DNA from: Laetiporus sulphureus 93-53 | Lineage: Eukaryota > Basidiomycota > Agaricomycetes > Polyporales > Laetiporaceae | Direction of reading: 5' to 3' | Length of the DNA: 64,000 nt | NCBI RefSeq assembly: GCF_001632365.1 | Contig: NW_024468532.1 | Span: forward strand, 7,623 to 71,622 | Part shown: positions 23,410-35,800 of the stretch, one piece after another | How the letters are laid out: the number at the start of each line of letters is the position of its first letter | How positions within the stretch are numbered: the stretch's first letter is position 1 | Notes under the pieces: model-generated | What the model was told of the DNA's origin: nothing | The model's database searches: none | Seen by the model: only the letters and a program-made list of their open reading frames with translations | Program-made: the position numbers and the translations under genes

Positions 23410-25990
23410 CGTCACTCTGAGCGGAGGCCAGGAAAGTTCACGGATCGCTCTCGCGAAGCAGCCACCGACGGCAAACACACGTCAATAGTTATTGCGTGAC
23501 TGTGACGCGTCGCGCTTGGCTCTCACCCGTTCTCCTACACATTTCTGCTCACCCTATAATACCCACCTTTCTAACTCATTCTCTTGAGACTTGCAGGCGT
23601 TGCCTACTTCTCTGCTTTCTTGCTCACTCTTTGCTCTGCACATCGCAGTTCGGCATACCGGTTTGACACCCCACCTCACCAGAATTTGGTCCTCGACCAT
23701 GGTTCCTCCTCTCAATCCTCGACAGTATGTATCGACCCGATTAGAGTGACTGCATTGGTCATAACCACGGCTACTGAACTGTAACTATAATCTCATTAAA
23801 CTCATATAATCTACTGCTGGGACAACCATAATGAGTACATCAACATTCGCTGATAGTACAAATGTCAGAATGCCGAGCTGCTATCATCCCGGCATAACCA
23901 CATACCGCAATGGAACAGGAACTGGTGAGGGTTTGACGCGCTGTGAGCTCAATTGTTCTTCGGGAGTTCCTCATAGCCGTAAGTCGGCCAGGAACATTGC
24001 GTTCCGCCACTTGCTTCAGTGGGAGCGCACCCTCTAGTATCCTAAGATAAGGTGAGCAGTGGTTCCATGTAGGTCCATCAAGTACGTGCTCACAGGCTCG
24101 TCGTATTGTGTTGTGAAGATTGTGTGAGGTGAGGGGTAGAATGTCGTCTGAGCCGGGACTCGCGGACTGAAGATCATGTTGGATGTGGTGACTGAACGGG
24201 ATCGTATGAAAGGCCTTGCAAGACGTGAAGACCTCAAATGTGCGCCTGGCTATGCCAAGCGCGCCATGGTGACTGAGGTTGCTTATATCCAGTCTCCCTC
24301 TTCAAGCAGCGAATCCGCGCGAGTTGCCGTCGGCGGCAGCGTCTCGATTCTTGCCCTCATGATATGCTATTTTCTATAGACTTGTCCCGCACGTGTGTGG
24401 ACACGCCGGCTCAGGATCAGCCGCAGTGCTCGATCCCGTAGTGCAGGCTATGGACAGCGCTTCTATTGCTGAGAATAAGGTACCTTTGGGGAGGTATTCT
24501 ATTGAGGGTTCGCTCGGCCGTCGTAGAACCATCCTATGCAGCACTAGCCTTAATCGGCAGTCGATACGAAACTCGATGAGATCCATTGGTGCGCCCCCTG
24601 GCAGAACTTCTGGGGATTATCAGATACTGATATAGATCACATAGGCTTCTATCTCGTGACAAAAGATGCAGTGCCTATATGTGACAGCAGTGTTTGATAT
24701 GTCCAAAACGCGCTCTTGTATGTCAGCTGCGGAGGCTCGACAACGTCCAGCCAAGGCCCGCAGCGTCTACATCGCCGGCATCCTGCTTCAGGGACTTCCA
24801 CTTGCTCACGCACATGCGGCGCATGATCACTTTGACCAAGGCCCTGAGAATTTCTTAAAATGCGTCAAAGCTTCGTTGTCTCGGAGTGTTTCAGCAAGGT
24901 GGACTTCTGACGAAAAGCTATTATATGAAGAGCTCCTTGGACACCTCTGCAACGTTGGATATCATTTCACAAACTCCATATGTTCAGCTACGCGATCGGG
25001 CCCTCTCGAGACTGTTCGATCTGCGGCGGCGCACTAACCTGGCTTCGCTACAGGCGGGGTGTGAACCCCAGAAGCTTCATCATATCGACGCCCTGACGAC
25101 GCTCAAAATACCCGGGATCAGATGAATCAGGCGGTACGCGACAAGCTCCGTTGTTCCGCTCGCTAGCAGAGTCAGAACAGTTGGGCGTGGTTCTGAGTCC
25201 CGCAAGAAGTGCGCCGATGATGCGACTGGTATGACACTAAAGTCTCATGTCTGGCCACCTCCACGTATTATGTCTTTGCCAACTCTAGAACTCGGCAACG
25301 TCTCAATCATCTCATAATGGGGCCCTTTCAATTGGCTCGCATGTTAGTCTGTCAGATCCATTGGCGCCAGTGAGCAACGGATGCATCCATGCAAGGTGTC
25401 CACTCACGCCTCTCCTATTTGTGAGTAACATTTCTGACGTCAGTTGATGTATTATAGCATCCTAATTCCCCTTTTTCTAGTGGTCAGACTGTCCGCATTT
25501 TCGGAGGTAATGTTGCAGATCTCGGACATCCTCACTAATACCGGAACGCCACGATCAGTGACAAATAGCTGCGTTGCGCAGTGAGATTTTCTACTTTGGT
25601 TGAAATTTGTAGGGCTAGTTTGCTCCGAGAGTGCTCAGAACGCTGAGTGATGGCACAGGCATCAGCCAGGACCTATCCTCAGGGCCTAGGGTACGACAGC
25701 TTGAGGCTTTCAGTGAGACACTCAAGCATTCCGGTGTCTGCCAAGCAAGGCAGTCCGATAAGATGATGCCAAACAACGGATACTTGATCTTGATCAGAGA
25801 CTGAGTACTGATACGCGGCAGGACCCTCTCTAGCAGAATCGCCAGGTGACGGCAATATGATTTATTTTCCGGTCTGAAGCCCTGCAGGTATAAATACGCC
25901 CGCGCCGTCGATACTACTACTGACCCTTAGTCTAGAACCCCAGATATCACGCTACGCTCGACTTTTCCAACTCATAACACATTCATCGCC
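23410..25990. other. 2.6-kb gene-poor region with possible gene relics
   Basis: No frame here has a family motif. Weak coding-like pieces exist. A Leu/Phe-rich secretory-looking stretch without ATG lies at 23584-23784. A Ser-rich frame ending in a hydrophobic tail (VAVGGSVSILALMICYFL) at 24176-24379 looks like the end of a GPI-anchored protein. A 124-codon frame starts at 24666. They could not be joined into a gene with sound splice sites, so they may be relics of a decayed secreted-protein gene. No transposon ends were seen. Confidence 0.35.
25889..25896 (+). promoter_or_regulatory. Strong TATA box (TATAAATA)
   Basis: TATAAATA at 25889-25896, followed 95 bp later by an ATG in the context CGCCATGG. 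This is the best TATA box seen in the window and is the main evidence for a transcribed gene at 25991. Confidence 0.6.
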
Positions 25991-26172
25991 ATGGCTGTGA
26001 GTTCAGCAATCAACGCATGCTCGTGTTCGCGTAGCTGAAGATGTTGCAGGATAGCGTGAAGTGCGCCAATACCGAGGCCAATGGCGGCACCTGCTCCTGG
26101 CCCACCTGCGGCTGTGCCGAGCCTCCAAAGAGCAAGCAAAGACTTATTTGTAGCCAGCTCGATGCGCGGTGA
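25991..26172 (+). CDS. Putative small Cys-rich protein
   Basis: Model: ATG GCT at 25991-25996, a 53-nt GTGAGT...CAG intron at 25997-26049, then 26050-26172, giving about 42 aa. The product begins MADSVKCANTEANGGTCSWP and continues TCGCAEPPKSKQ, with five cysteines, three of them in the short cluster CSWPTCGC. It has no signal peptide. Cys-dense, tiny, TATA-driven genes are typical of metallothionein-like metal buffers, but five cysteines is few and I do not recognise a family. A donor-like GTGAGT at 26184 suggests the transcript may have another intron past the stop. The alternative is that this is chance, but the intron size and TATA spacing fit the genome well. Confidence 0.4.
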
Positions 26173-26954
26173 CGCCGTCTCGAGGTGAGTTTTGGAAATT
26201 GGCGTGTTCACTACAGCCGATACTCACGATTGTACTGTTACAGACCAATACGTGTAAGCTTTCTTAGTTGCTACTGTTGCCCACTCTCTGTCTCATCATT
26301 ACTGGACGTATTGTTTACACGACTGGACATCAATTCATTCTCTCTTACGAATTATATCGAACTTGAAGAGTCCTCTGAGCGGAGTCCGTCGCAACTTGAG
26401 AAGCTCACTCGAGTTCCACATGATGAGCAGTGCCACGGTCTAATGACTAGAGTCAGTAAAATCCAACGGCTGCGCACAGAAGGAGCTTCTGCGGCCGTTT
26501 AGATGAACCCAAGTTGTGAGACTAATGAAAGAACTTTGTGTCGTCGACAATCATTCTCCTCTATTGAAGCGATGGTACCGCTGATTACATGCGTATATCC
26601 CCATGGGAAGGCAGGCGCGGCCAAAGTCGTGGTGGCTTGTCTCCAAGCGCTCCCCCTCACGGTGGACCCCAGGTTTCAAGCCTTTTCAACGTCAGGCCTC
26701 AACGTCGACATTCAAATATTCAACCTCCAAGCTACTGCATTCGACATTTGCTTCAAGCGGGCCGGATAACCAGCGAGCTGGCTTACGAGAGCAAACTCTT
26801 TTTGCACCGAAGCCTTTGCTGCGTCAAGCACGGATAGTAGCAAGCCTCGATCAAGGAAGTCTTCGGTTCTTCCGTACAAAGCATCGAGAGACCAGTGACT
26901 GCGCCTCTCTGTCTCTGACTCCTTCTTTGCTCCAGCTTGCAGCTGAAGGCCAAG
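26173..26954. other. Intergenic region, no gene recognised
   Basis: 782 bp. The longest plus frame (26185-26502) lacks motifs and starts inside a possible intron of the Cys-rich gene. The right part is the promoter of the Lnt-like gene. Confidence 0.35.
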
Positions 26955-28806
26955 ATGTCCCTTGAAGCGTTCATTGTACGACATCCGTCGGTGTATCTTG
27001 GCATTGCACCAGTTGTCGCGCTGACTGCTTTGTCCATAACTCCACCCCTTTTTCCATTGGCAGTGCTTCTTGCAGTGTTGCGTTTGCACGTTCAATACTT
27101 TGTTCCCCGCCAGAAGGTAACGACCCATGGCGTTGCTCAAGTCGCACTTCTATCGCTCGCTGGAGCGGTCACCCACCTCAAGCCGTCCTTGCATGCATTG
27201 TCCACTCCGGCAATGTCAATCGTTGTCCTCACCTGCCTCACTGCAGTCACGGCTACCATCTCTATCTCAGCTGTTGCGCTTGCGCTCCGACTGACAAGAT
27301 CATCGCCAACGCCCTGGAGCACGATCACCATTTTTCCGGCGATATGGGCGACAGTTTGGGCTTCCGTGGCGTACATCAGCCCGGTGGGAAGACTCGTCAC
27401 TTGGAGTCCTGTCCTGGCACTGGGACCCTATGACTGGGTCCGTCCCATCATGGGATCGTGGGGCCTTGATTGGGTTGTAGCGGCGTGGGCTGTCGTCTTC
27501 TCTGAGATGGCCGGCAGATGGTTAGTAGGATCAGTGGGGGATGATCTCGACGGTGTCACAGTGGAAGATGCCGACGAAGAGGTAGTGGTTCCAGGTACAT
27601 TTGACAACACTGCACACAATCAACGACACGATAACTTCAGATCCAAAGCCCCACAGCCTCGACATGCCTTGATTTTGGCACTGCTCCTTGTGTCTCTCGC
27701 GATCCCATCCTATTTTGTCAGCTCTCTTCCTGCGCCTCCCGACTCTCCGTACACCACGCCGTTGGGTGTCGCGTGTGTGCTTCCAGATCCAAAGTGGTCT
27801 GGGGAGCGTCTTCATGCACCGACCTTGGAAGACTTCATCCTCGAGAGTACACAATTGCAGAGTAGCACGAGCGTTATGCTCTGGCCTGAGGGAGCAGTGC
27901 GATTTGACACTGCTGCAGATAAAGATGCCGCCTTCAAAGAGATTATGAAGCGCATGAATGACCACAAGCTTGTTGGTGTCAGCTTCGAGCAGTTACTACT
28001 CCCCGGATCCAAACATTCGAACGGTACCAAGAATAGTGGGTTGCGGACAAACAGTTTCGCTCTCCTCTCTAAACAGGGACCCGTCTTGGAATATGACAAA
28101 CGGATGCTTGTCCCGAGTATGTTGAGCTCGTATTTTCATTGCAGTCTCGTCAAATTAACGGCATTTCACAGTTGCCGAGTCGTTCTCTCTCACTTCATCC
28201 TCAAAACCACCCGGCATGTACACATTGGACCTTACCGCTCCCAAAGGCTGGAGTAAAGGACACTGGGCGCCCAATTACACGCGGCCAATCCCGTTGACTG
28301 TCTCAATCTGCCTCGATTTCTCATCGCCCTCCTCTTTTGCGTCATTGGATTCACGCCCTGCACTTATCCTCGCCCCGGCACGAACATGGCATACCAGCGT
28401 TGGGTATGCAATGTGGGAACAGGCGAGGGCGCGCGCAGAGGAACTCGGGAGCATGGTCTTGTGGTGCGACGGTGGCGAAGGCGGCGTCAGTGGTGTTGCC
28501 GGTGGAGGCATGCGCGAGGTCATGCAGGTAGGGCAGGGCTCGTGGTCGAGACGCATCGGCGTGCAGTGGCCGTTTGACCAAGGTCGCACGTTCTTCTCCA
28601 TTGGAGGTGGTTATGCGGCCTTGGCGACAGTCTGGGGAATCGCCGGTGTGGGTTCCGTCATAGAGATTTCATTTATGGCGATGAGGAAACGCGCTCGCGT
28701 TCATGGGTTTGGAGTATCACGGCTCTCGCAGGTGGTTGGTGCTTTGGGAGCGCTGATAAGACGGCGAAAGGCGACGATTGAAGAGGAGCCTTCGCTGCTG
28801 GATTGA
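26955..28806 (+). CDS. Membrane-bound carbon-nitrogen hydrolase, Lnt (apolipoprotein N-acyltransferase)-like
   Basis: Exons 26955-28116 and 28172-28806 give 598 aa. The N-terminal ~190 residues form several hydrophobic helices (PLFPLAVLLAVLRLHVQYF, MSIVVLTCLTAVTATISISA). Another lies at about 240-260 (ALILALLLVSLAIPSYF), then the nitrilase-type domain, then a last hydrophobic segment. The Glu-Lys-Cys triad of carbon-nitrogen hydrolases is visible in order: Glu in MLWPEGAV (about 310), Lys in LEYDKRMLVP (about 382) and Cys in VSICLDF (about 433). This helices-plus-CN-hydrolase layout and the WPE, YDKxxLVP and IC motifs are those of bacterial Lnt. Fungi have no bacterial-type lipoproteins, so the acyl acceptor is unknown; N-acylation of another amine is possible. 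A membrane enzyme role is inferred; the superfamily is well supported. Confidence 0.75.
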
Positions 28807-29575
28807 TCGATAAGTATCTATAGTATCTCAGTGTGATGCGCCTATGTAGCTGAATTCCTGTGATATTCTACGTTACAGAGATGTTTTGAAAATCAGTTAC
28901 TATGTATGACACTCGCATTCATGTACGTTAAATTCGGGTCAAGCTGTCGGTACACATGCTCGACGCCATATCAGACCTGCATGCTGCCCTAGACATTGGA
29001 CAGCCCAGTGCGTTCATACGGAAGAAACAAAGCCATTACTAAGTATTGCCGGACATTCATAGATTCAAGGTACGCGGTCCACTTGATAAGCCGCCATTTC
29101 GGCACATTCCATCAACTTTCATGCAGCGCACAGGCATCACAGGTGAGGCTGTTAGCGCTCCATTTGCCAGAACGCATGGTGGGTGAGAAATGACAGGGGG
29201 GGCATTGTGAGATCCTGTATGCGAAGTGATACACATGCAGATGCGGGTCGGTATCTTAAGTTTGTGCACGGCATTTGGTCGAAGCGTGCACGGATTGCAG
29301 GGAAGAATGCGTATAATTAACTTAAGTGTGCTGTCCCAGCTCCAATGGCATGGGCCGAAACGTCCCTTCAATCCCCGTTTTCATTTAGCGGAAGGGACAT
29401 CTCATGCGTCTTCACCTGTTTGCCGGCCTGGAAGCTTGAAGCTTGAGCTTGAGGGCTGAGATGAACGGACTCCTTCGTCGGATTGGCGTGCCATCGGCGC
29501 ACCGCCGCACATTGATGGTTATTATATTGATGAAACACGGTGCTCTGGAACCCCTCCGACCCGAAGTGGAACTAG
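28807..29575. other. Intergenic region, no gene recognised
   Basis: 769 bp without motif-bearing frames. The right end may contain the promoter of the next gene. Confidence 0.35.
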
Positions 29576-32489
29576 ATGGGCTTGATGCACGCGCAGACAG
29601 CTTTTCACGGGTACACGAGGCTTGTGAACTGCAGAATCGATTTCGTCAGAGCTTCTGATAGCCCCGCCTGCCGAAATTCTATCGTAAGTGCTGAAGCCAG
29701 GTGGTATACACGCCCCCTTCGCGCCTGATTTCCCTTCATTTAGCTCGACGCGAACGATTTGCAAGTCTCTCTCCCAATAGTCCGTGCTTCAGGACTTGTA
29801 AGTCACCACGTCTTCCTCCAGGCATCGCGTCCAGTCGAGGCTCGCTCCTAGCCTTTCTGGCTCTCTGCGTGCCTCGGCGAAGCTTTTGGCAGGCTCATTC
29901 AGCTCTGCGTCCTCTCCTTTGTTAGATCATTTGCCTGCTGCCAGCGTCAGTGGAAGGGTTTTGAGTGCTGTTCCGGAGGAACAACCGTCCGAGCCATTGT
30001 TTGACGACTTTGAGGAAATCTCGTACGACGAGCTTCGTGCATCGGGGCTCATTGCTGATCCCGCGTCTTCCTCCTCTGCCCTCGGTAGGCCTCTCGTACA
30101 TTGATTGTTTCACTGGTTATTGACTGGCTGATCCTAGAAGCACCTGCGGACTCATCGATCCTCTCCCGATCGCGCACCTTCGCCCGTCTGAGGAAGCTCT
30201 CCCGTGTTTCGCTAAAGAGGTCCCGCAGAGACTCCAATCAGCTGTCGCAATCGACATATCCCACAAGCCCTCGCCTTCCATTACCAGCAGATTCAACCAC
30301 TCCCATTCCTTCATCTCCCCCTCTACCTTTATCTCCCGCACGACGCGAGCGGTCGTCGACAAAGGCAACGCCGATAGACGATACTGCGTCTGTGTTTTAC
30401 GACAGCGACCCATTTCGTGCAGTCGAGTCTCCGTCCAAGTGCGAGTTCTCCGAGCTCCGAGCCTCGCTTCAGGAAGCCGCGGAGCGCCCTAGCGCTGAAC
30501 AGATTCCCACTCTCCCTCGTGTCCCGGTAGCGCCTTCCGCCGTGTCACCTACCATCCTCCCTGACTCCGCAAGTCATCTTTCATCACGCAGGTCTCTGAA
30601 GAGTCTCAGGAGGTTTACCAGAAAGCACCTATTTTCATCTTCTCAGACACACGCAGAAGAGATATACCAGCAGCCGCTCAGTGCCTCCACTGCTCATCTG
30701 CCAGACCCGCCGCAGGAGTGCTTTTCCCTCCCAGAGCTCCAATTCGACCGCATCGACTTCTCGTCCGTGTTCAAGAACGGCTCTTTGCGTTTGTCGTTAG
30801 TTCCGCGCAACGACATTCCACCTCTGCGCGAAGCCATCGAAGAGTCAGATCCTGAGCTCTCTCAATACATATATCATATTCAGGTCCTGCGTGACGAAGG
30901 AGTCGATTCTCACGATTTAACGGCATCTACACGAGCATCTACTGTCATCGGCTTCTCCCCTAGTGCAACTCCCCTTCCTCCGCCCTCCCCTTCCTGGCTG
31001 ACGCGCAACGTCAAGGATCTTGAATTCTACGCGGAAGATCCTCTCCCTATCCCTCCGCCTTTACCACCACCTCTATCGATCCCTCCACGGCGCCTACGGC
31101 CTGTCCCATCGAGGTTTGATACGGACCTCCAGGTATGTCTGATTTGTCTTAGCTAGGGTTGGATGCTTACTTCACGAGCATGCAGTTGTGTGCTAACCAG
31201 TCGGACGTACCAGAGAGCCCACGATCAAGCGCCTCATCCATCACCCTCTTTACGCCACCCACAAGACCTATATCTTCTCTAAGGTCCTCGATATTCGATC
31301 GCCCTCGCTCCTGTCCTCCCTCTTCGCGTGCTTCCGCGAACTACCGTTGCTCTGTTGCTGAGAACAGAAAGAGCATCCATTCGTTCGTCTCCCATAGCCA
31401 GTTCGCGTGTGATCTTGCGTCAAAGGTACGCACTGTGCTCAGATTACGTGGCACGCTTGATGCTTAATGTGACTTACTTGCTAAATACTAGCGATCGTCT
31501 CTGAATTTTCTGTTTCTGTCGTGCGCGCCTTCGCCAACTTCCCCCAGACATCACGAGCAGCCCTTGCCACCAATCGCGCTTTTCGATAACGGTAGGCAGT
31601 TACACGTGTGACAGCATACGGCTCATATTGACATCTGTTCCCACGTTTTTTTTGTTGCAGACCGACCACTTTCTTGCCTGCCCGACGAGGAGAGTGTAGA
31701 CGTTTCTCGAACGCTGCATCACAGTTCCTGTTATCCCATATTCATCGCTCCACAGCGGGCATCTCAAGCTTTTGCGTTCGATCGTTATTCAGTGCCCGAG
31801 CATCTGCTCGCTTTAGCGAAGGCTGCCCTACGTGATTCCCAAGCGTCACCAGTCATGTCATCGCTTGACGCCTCCGGCAAACCGACGGAAACGGTTGATT
31901 TTGGGGAGGAGTATGACTATACGGGCTATGAGTGGTTCAAGGATCCCCCGCCGCGGCCAGAGGTACGTGGTATTCCAGCCCAATAGAGGATCATTCGCAT
32001 CTGAGCATGAACTAGCCACCTCCTACCCCATCTGTCGCCCCGACACGCATCCCGGACCCTTCTGTAATCGAGCAGAATCAGATGTTTGACTTTGCGCTGA
32101 AGAGCGCACCGAACGTTCTGTACACGCGATACAAGCAGTATGGACAGGTTCGTCCGATCATGCAAATTCATCCAGTGTTCCCTCATGACGGGTATGTTTT
32201 GCAGCTTGGCGTCCTCGCTTGGTGCTCGGAATTCAGCGAGCTCATCGACGCCTTGAAACGCCTTGGCTTCGATGGCAATATGTTCGTTGCGACGCGCGCA
32301 CAAGCGTTGCGAACGTGCGAGGACATCCTGAGACTCAAGCTCAACATTGACATGCAGATCATCGTTATGTATCTATCTTCACAAGTCGCCAAGCTGAGAC
32401 GCTTCCTCGAGGGAGAGCGCCAATGGAACGACTATCCAGAAATCAGCTTCCCCCTCGACTATCGACAATTCTCCCAATCACAGGACTGA
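29576..32489 (+). CDS. Multi-exon protein of unknown function with conserved-looking C-terminal domain
   Basis: I do not recognise a family. Solid exons that join in frame are one ending at 30084, 30138-31132, 31186-31425, 31492-31591, 31661-31962, 32016-32147 and 32205-32489. The 5' end is tentative: 29576-29683 and 29744-29797 are open, begin with ATG and have canonical splice ends. The acceptor of the next exon (between 29821 and 29925) is unresolved. The product is about 900 residues, mostly Ser/Pro-rich and disordered. A compact C-terminal part of about 140 residues (QNQMFDFALKSAPNVLYTRY, VLAWCSEFSELIDALKRLGF, RTCEDILRLKLNIDMQIIVM) looks folded and alpha-helical. No signal peptide or membrane segment is apparent. 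It could be a regulatory or scaffold protein. Confidence 0.6.
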
Positions 32490-32885
32490 TTGGACGAACT
32501 TCTTTCGCGAGGGGTAGCATTCTTCGCTTTTCGTTTGCTCTCGTTGTTGTATCACATTCATTGGATGTAATGTGCATGAGTCCCTGGAATGGATTGTACC
32601 ATTTGTATTGTACCGCAAAACAAGAAGCACACTGCACTTCATTCTGTACGGGGCAGAAACCCCAAACAACTCAATCATGTCACTGACGTTAATAATCATT
32701 ACTGCAAAGATGAATACAGGATCCAAACTGGCAGATACAGCGTGCGCAACATCCGCAATGAATGGTCCCAGGAAGCAAGTTCAAAATGTGATAGTATCCG
32801 TAACAGTAAAGATGTTGCAAGATGATGCATAGTGATGTCTAGCAATGTCCTTGAAAAGCGCAGACGAAGCTGATGCAATGGAGAA
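32490..32885. other. Convergent 3' flank
   Basis: 396 bp between the stop codons of the unknown-function gene and Pal1-like gene B. Only short frames, with nothing recognised. It likely contains both 3' UTRs. Confidence 0.4.
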
Positions 32886-35800
32886 TCAATATCTGGTAGG
32901 CACTCCTGCAAACTGCGCGGATCCGCTCCCGGCCGCGGTCGTGACCAGGGGCGGCAGCGGTGACGCCATGAATGGCGATATGCGCGGAGGATCAGGAAGA
33001 GGATTGCCAATATAATTACGCGTAAGTGAAGGAGGATCGGACTTACGGTCCTTGATAGGGAAAGGAACGCGACCAGAGAAGGAGCGAGAAATTCGTCGGC
33101 GGCCAGACCGCGATGGAGACTGCGCAGGTGGTAAGGAGGAATAGATAATAGGGGCCGGAGGAACGGGTATATGGACTTGCGGGATGGTGTGGCTGCCTTG
33201 GTAGGGTGCATGTAAGGGAAAGTGGTGAAGCGATCCGTCGCTGTGTTTCGAGGGAAGGGTTGTAGCCCGGTGCAGTTCAGTGAGAGCCTCGATGCGCGCG
33301 CCGTGTGAGTCTGAGCTCGTGAGTGACGAGCGCTGTGACGAGTCCCCTATCGTCGTCGAGGTCACTACGGAGTTATCGGCCCCGAAGGTCATGCTCCTGG
33401 TCTTCCAGTGCCTGTCTGTCTCCCGAGCATCCTTAGTGGCGGTCGTGTTCGCATAATCGTGAACGCCAGAGGAAGGCCAGGCACCGGCGGATGCATGTCG
33501 TTCATGTCGCGACGTGGAGCGTGCCTCGCTTTCCCTTCTGTGAGACAGTTGGGACCGCGCATGGCTACGAGTGGATGAGACAGTGTCGTATGTGTACCCG
33601 CGATGGGTGCTGTCCACAGTTGGCATCTGGGTAGACTTGCTCGACGGCACGCCCATTTCCCCGGGGAAGTCATGCGAGCGCTGCCGCCTGTTCTGAGGAG
33701 CAGTTTCATCGAGGCTGTTGCTCGCACGATGCATCTTCGCCTCGCGGCCACCCACAATGGCATCACGTTCCTTCGAGCCCGAGCGCTCCTTCCTCCGACC
33801 CTTCTTCGCAGCCTCGAACGTAGCAGACGTGGGAGACTCCACGACCTCCCACTGCTCGCCCATACCCATGATGACCTCGCCCTGCTGGTGCGAGCTGCCT
33901 GAGGGACTACGAACAAGCATGAAGGTCTCCGTCTCCCTGCGCTTAGTCGCGCTAGATGACTTGACATGCTGGAGGCTCTCTTTGACCTTCATTGGAGACT
34001 CATCATGATGCTTCGCGGACTCTGACGTATGCTGGCTGAAAGCCATCAACTTGGCAGGGTTTATTGTGGCAGAAACAGGACGCGGGGATGGAGGATTGGC
34101 AATGGTAGAGACTCTCGCCAGAGCAGGGTCATCCACGGATATGGCGGAAGCCAAGTTCGACACGGATGCTATAAACGATGGAAGTTCCTGCGTCTGGTTC
34201 TCCGGTGACGATATGATCGTCTGATCCGACGTCATAGACAACGGTCTCTCAGTCTTCGGAGTTAGAGGAAGAGAGTGTTGGATCTTCGGAGGAGGCGGCG
34301 ATGCGGGGTGTGGAGGCCAAGTGGGAGATGCCTCAACCACAGTTGTGGGAACAGAAACATCTCGAATAGGCACCTCCCGCATCTCAGGCGAAGCAGGCGT
34401 CTCGACAATGACCGGTACAGGCTCAACGGGCACCTCGGTAGTAGCCTCGTGCTCCCCTGTAGTGAGGGTCGCGCCGTTGACCTTGGGAGTTTCAACAACT
34501 ACTGATTCAGATATCATCTTGGGCTGCACGACAGGAGAGGCGCCCGAGGATGCGCTGATCTCGTCGGGGTTGGCAATGCAGAGATTCCCCAGCATCGGCG
34601 CAGCTTCGATGACGGAGTGGCCCATCGAGGCCCGATTTTCGATGCTCTGCGATTGCGACGAGTTTAGCGTAGGCGTCGTCGTCGTCAGCGCCGAATCGCT
34701 CTCTAGCGACGGCGGTGTGGCATGCTGCGGGAACGCGAGGCTTCCTCCAGAACGAATGTCTTCGTGATTTGCGGGCTCCGCCGATGCCTCAGCACCTGAT
34801 GTTGCTGGCCTGGGATCAGCGTTAGGAGCAACTTCATTTGGTGAGCCATTGTCGATACCATCTGAAAGCCTGCCCTTGTCAGGTTGGCGCATTGCGCTAA
34901 GCCGTCTTGCGAGTCGGCCCATAAAGCTGCCATGCTTCTCCTTGCGGTCTGAGTCGACATTCAGAGATGAGAGTGATGGAGACGTCAACGGAAGGCCAGC
35001 AGTGGACTTGCGTCTGGACGTTTTCTTCCGCGCGACTTCGTCCTTGAACAAAGGCGAGGTCGCTGAGGAGGGCGGTGCGGACGATGACTTCGCACGAACA
35101 TGTTCACCGTCCTCAGAATGTCCACTGAAAAGACCAACGAACGGCTTGCGACGTTTGCTCAGCCGACGAGGAATGTGAGGACTCTCTGAATCAACTGCAT
35201 TCAGATGTAGGGCAGACGTTGACTGTGATAAGGGTGAAGGTGTTACAGTCCTGTGACGGCTGGTATTGGCATTCAAACTCATTCGGCGCACGCGAGGATC
35301 ACTCTGCAATCGGGTAAGCCTTCAACACATTGCATATTATATAATACCTCTGACCTCTGAATCTGAGACGACGTTACGATCGCCCAAGCCAACATCATAC
35401 GGAGACTCATGGTGCCAATTTTGGCCCCAAGGGTCAGTTACATCTAACATGTCCACATTGTCAGTCTGAGAGAGCTTGCGAGTCCTGACTTTTCCATTGG
35501 GGTCCATGATACGTAGCTGCGAGGAATTGGGAGTCGGCGAGGGTGACGTAGATGGTGGTCTGTTGGCCCCTGGGAGCCGGATGGACTCCTGGGAGCGTTC
35601 TGTACCAGATAGCATGGGCGGGAAAGAGGGAGAGAACTGCGATGGCTGGGGATTTTCCTTGGGCGGATAGAGGTGGTGATTGCGATACCAACGAGGACCA
35701 GCCGGACTGTGCATCGGATACCTGGACCTGAAGGAGCTGACGGAGGAGCAGGACCACGCATCGAGATCGGTGCGAAACCATGATGGCAACTCGTGGAGGG

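Noticed and set aside
25972..26211. 79-codon minus-strand frame overlapping the Cys-rich gene
   Set aside because: It is the shadow of the plus-strand exon; the TATA box, start context and intron all support the plus strand.
33389..33967. 192-codon minus-strand frame inside Pal1-like gene B
   Set aside because: Arg/Ala-rich out-of-frame reading of a GC-rich, Ser-coding exon; no motif.
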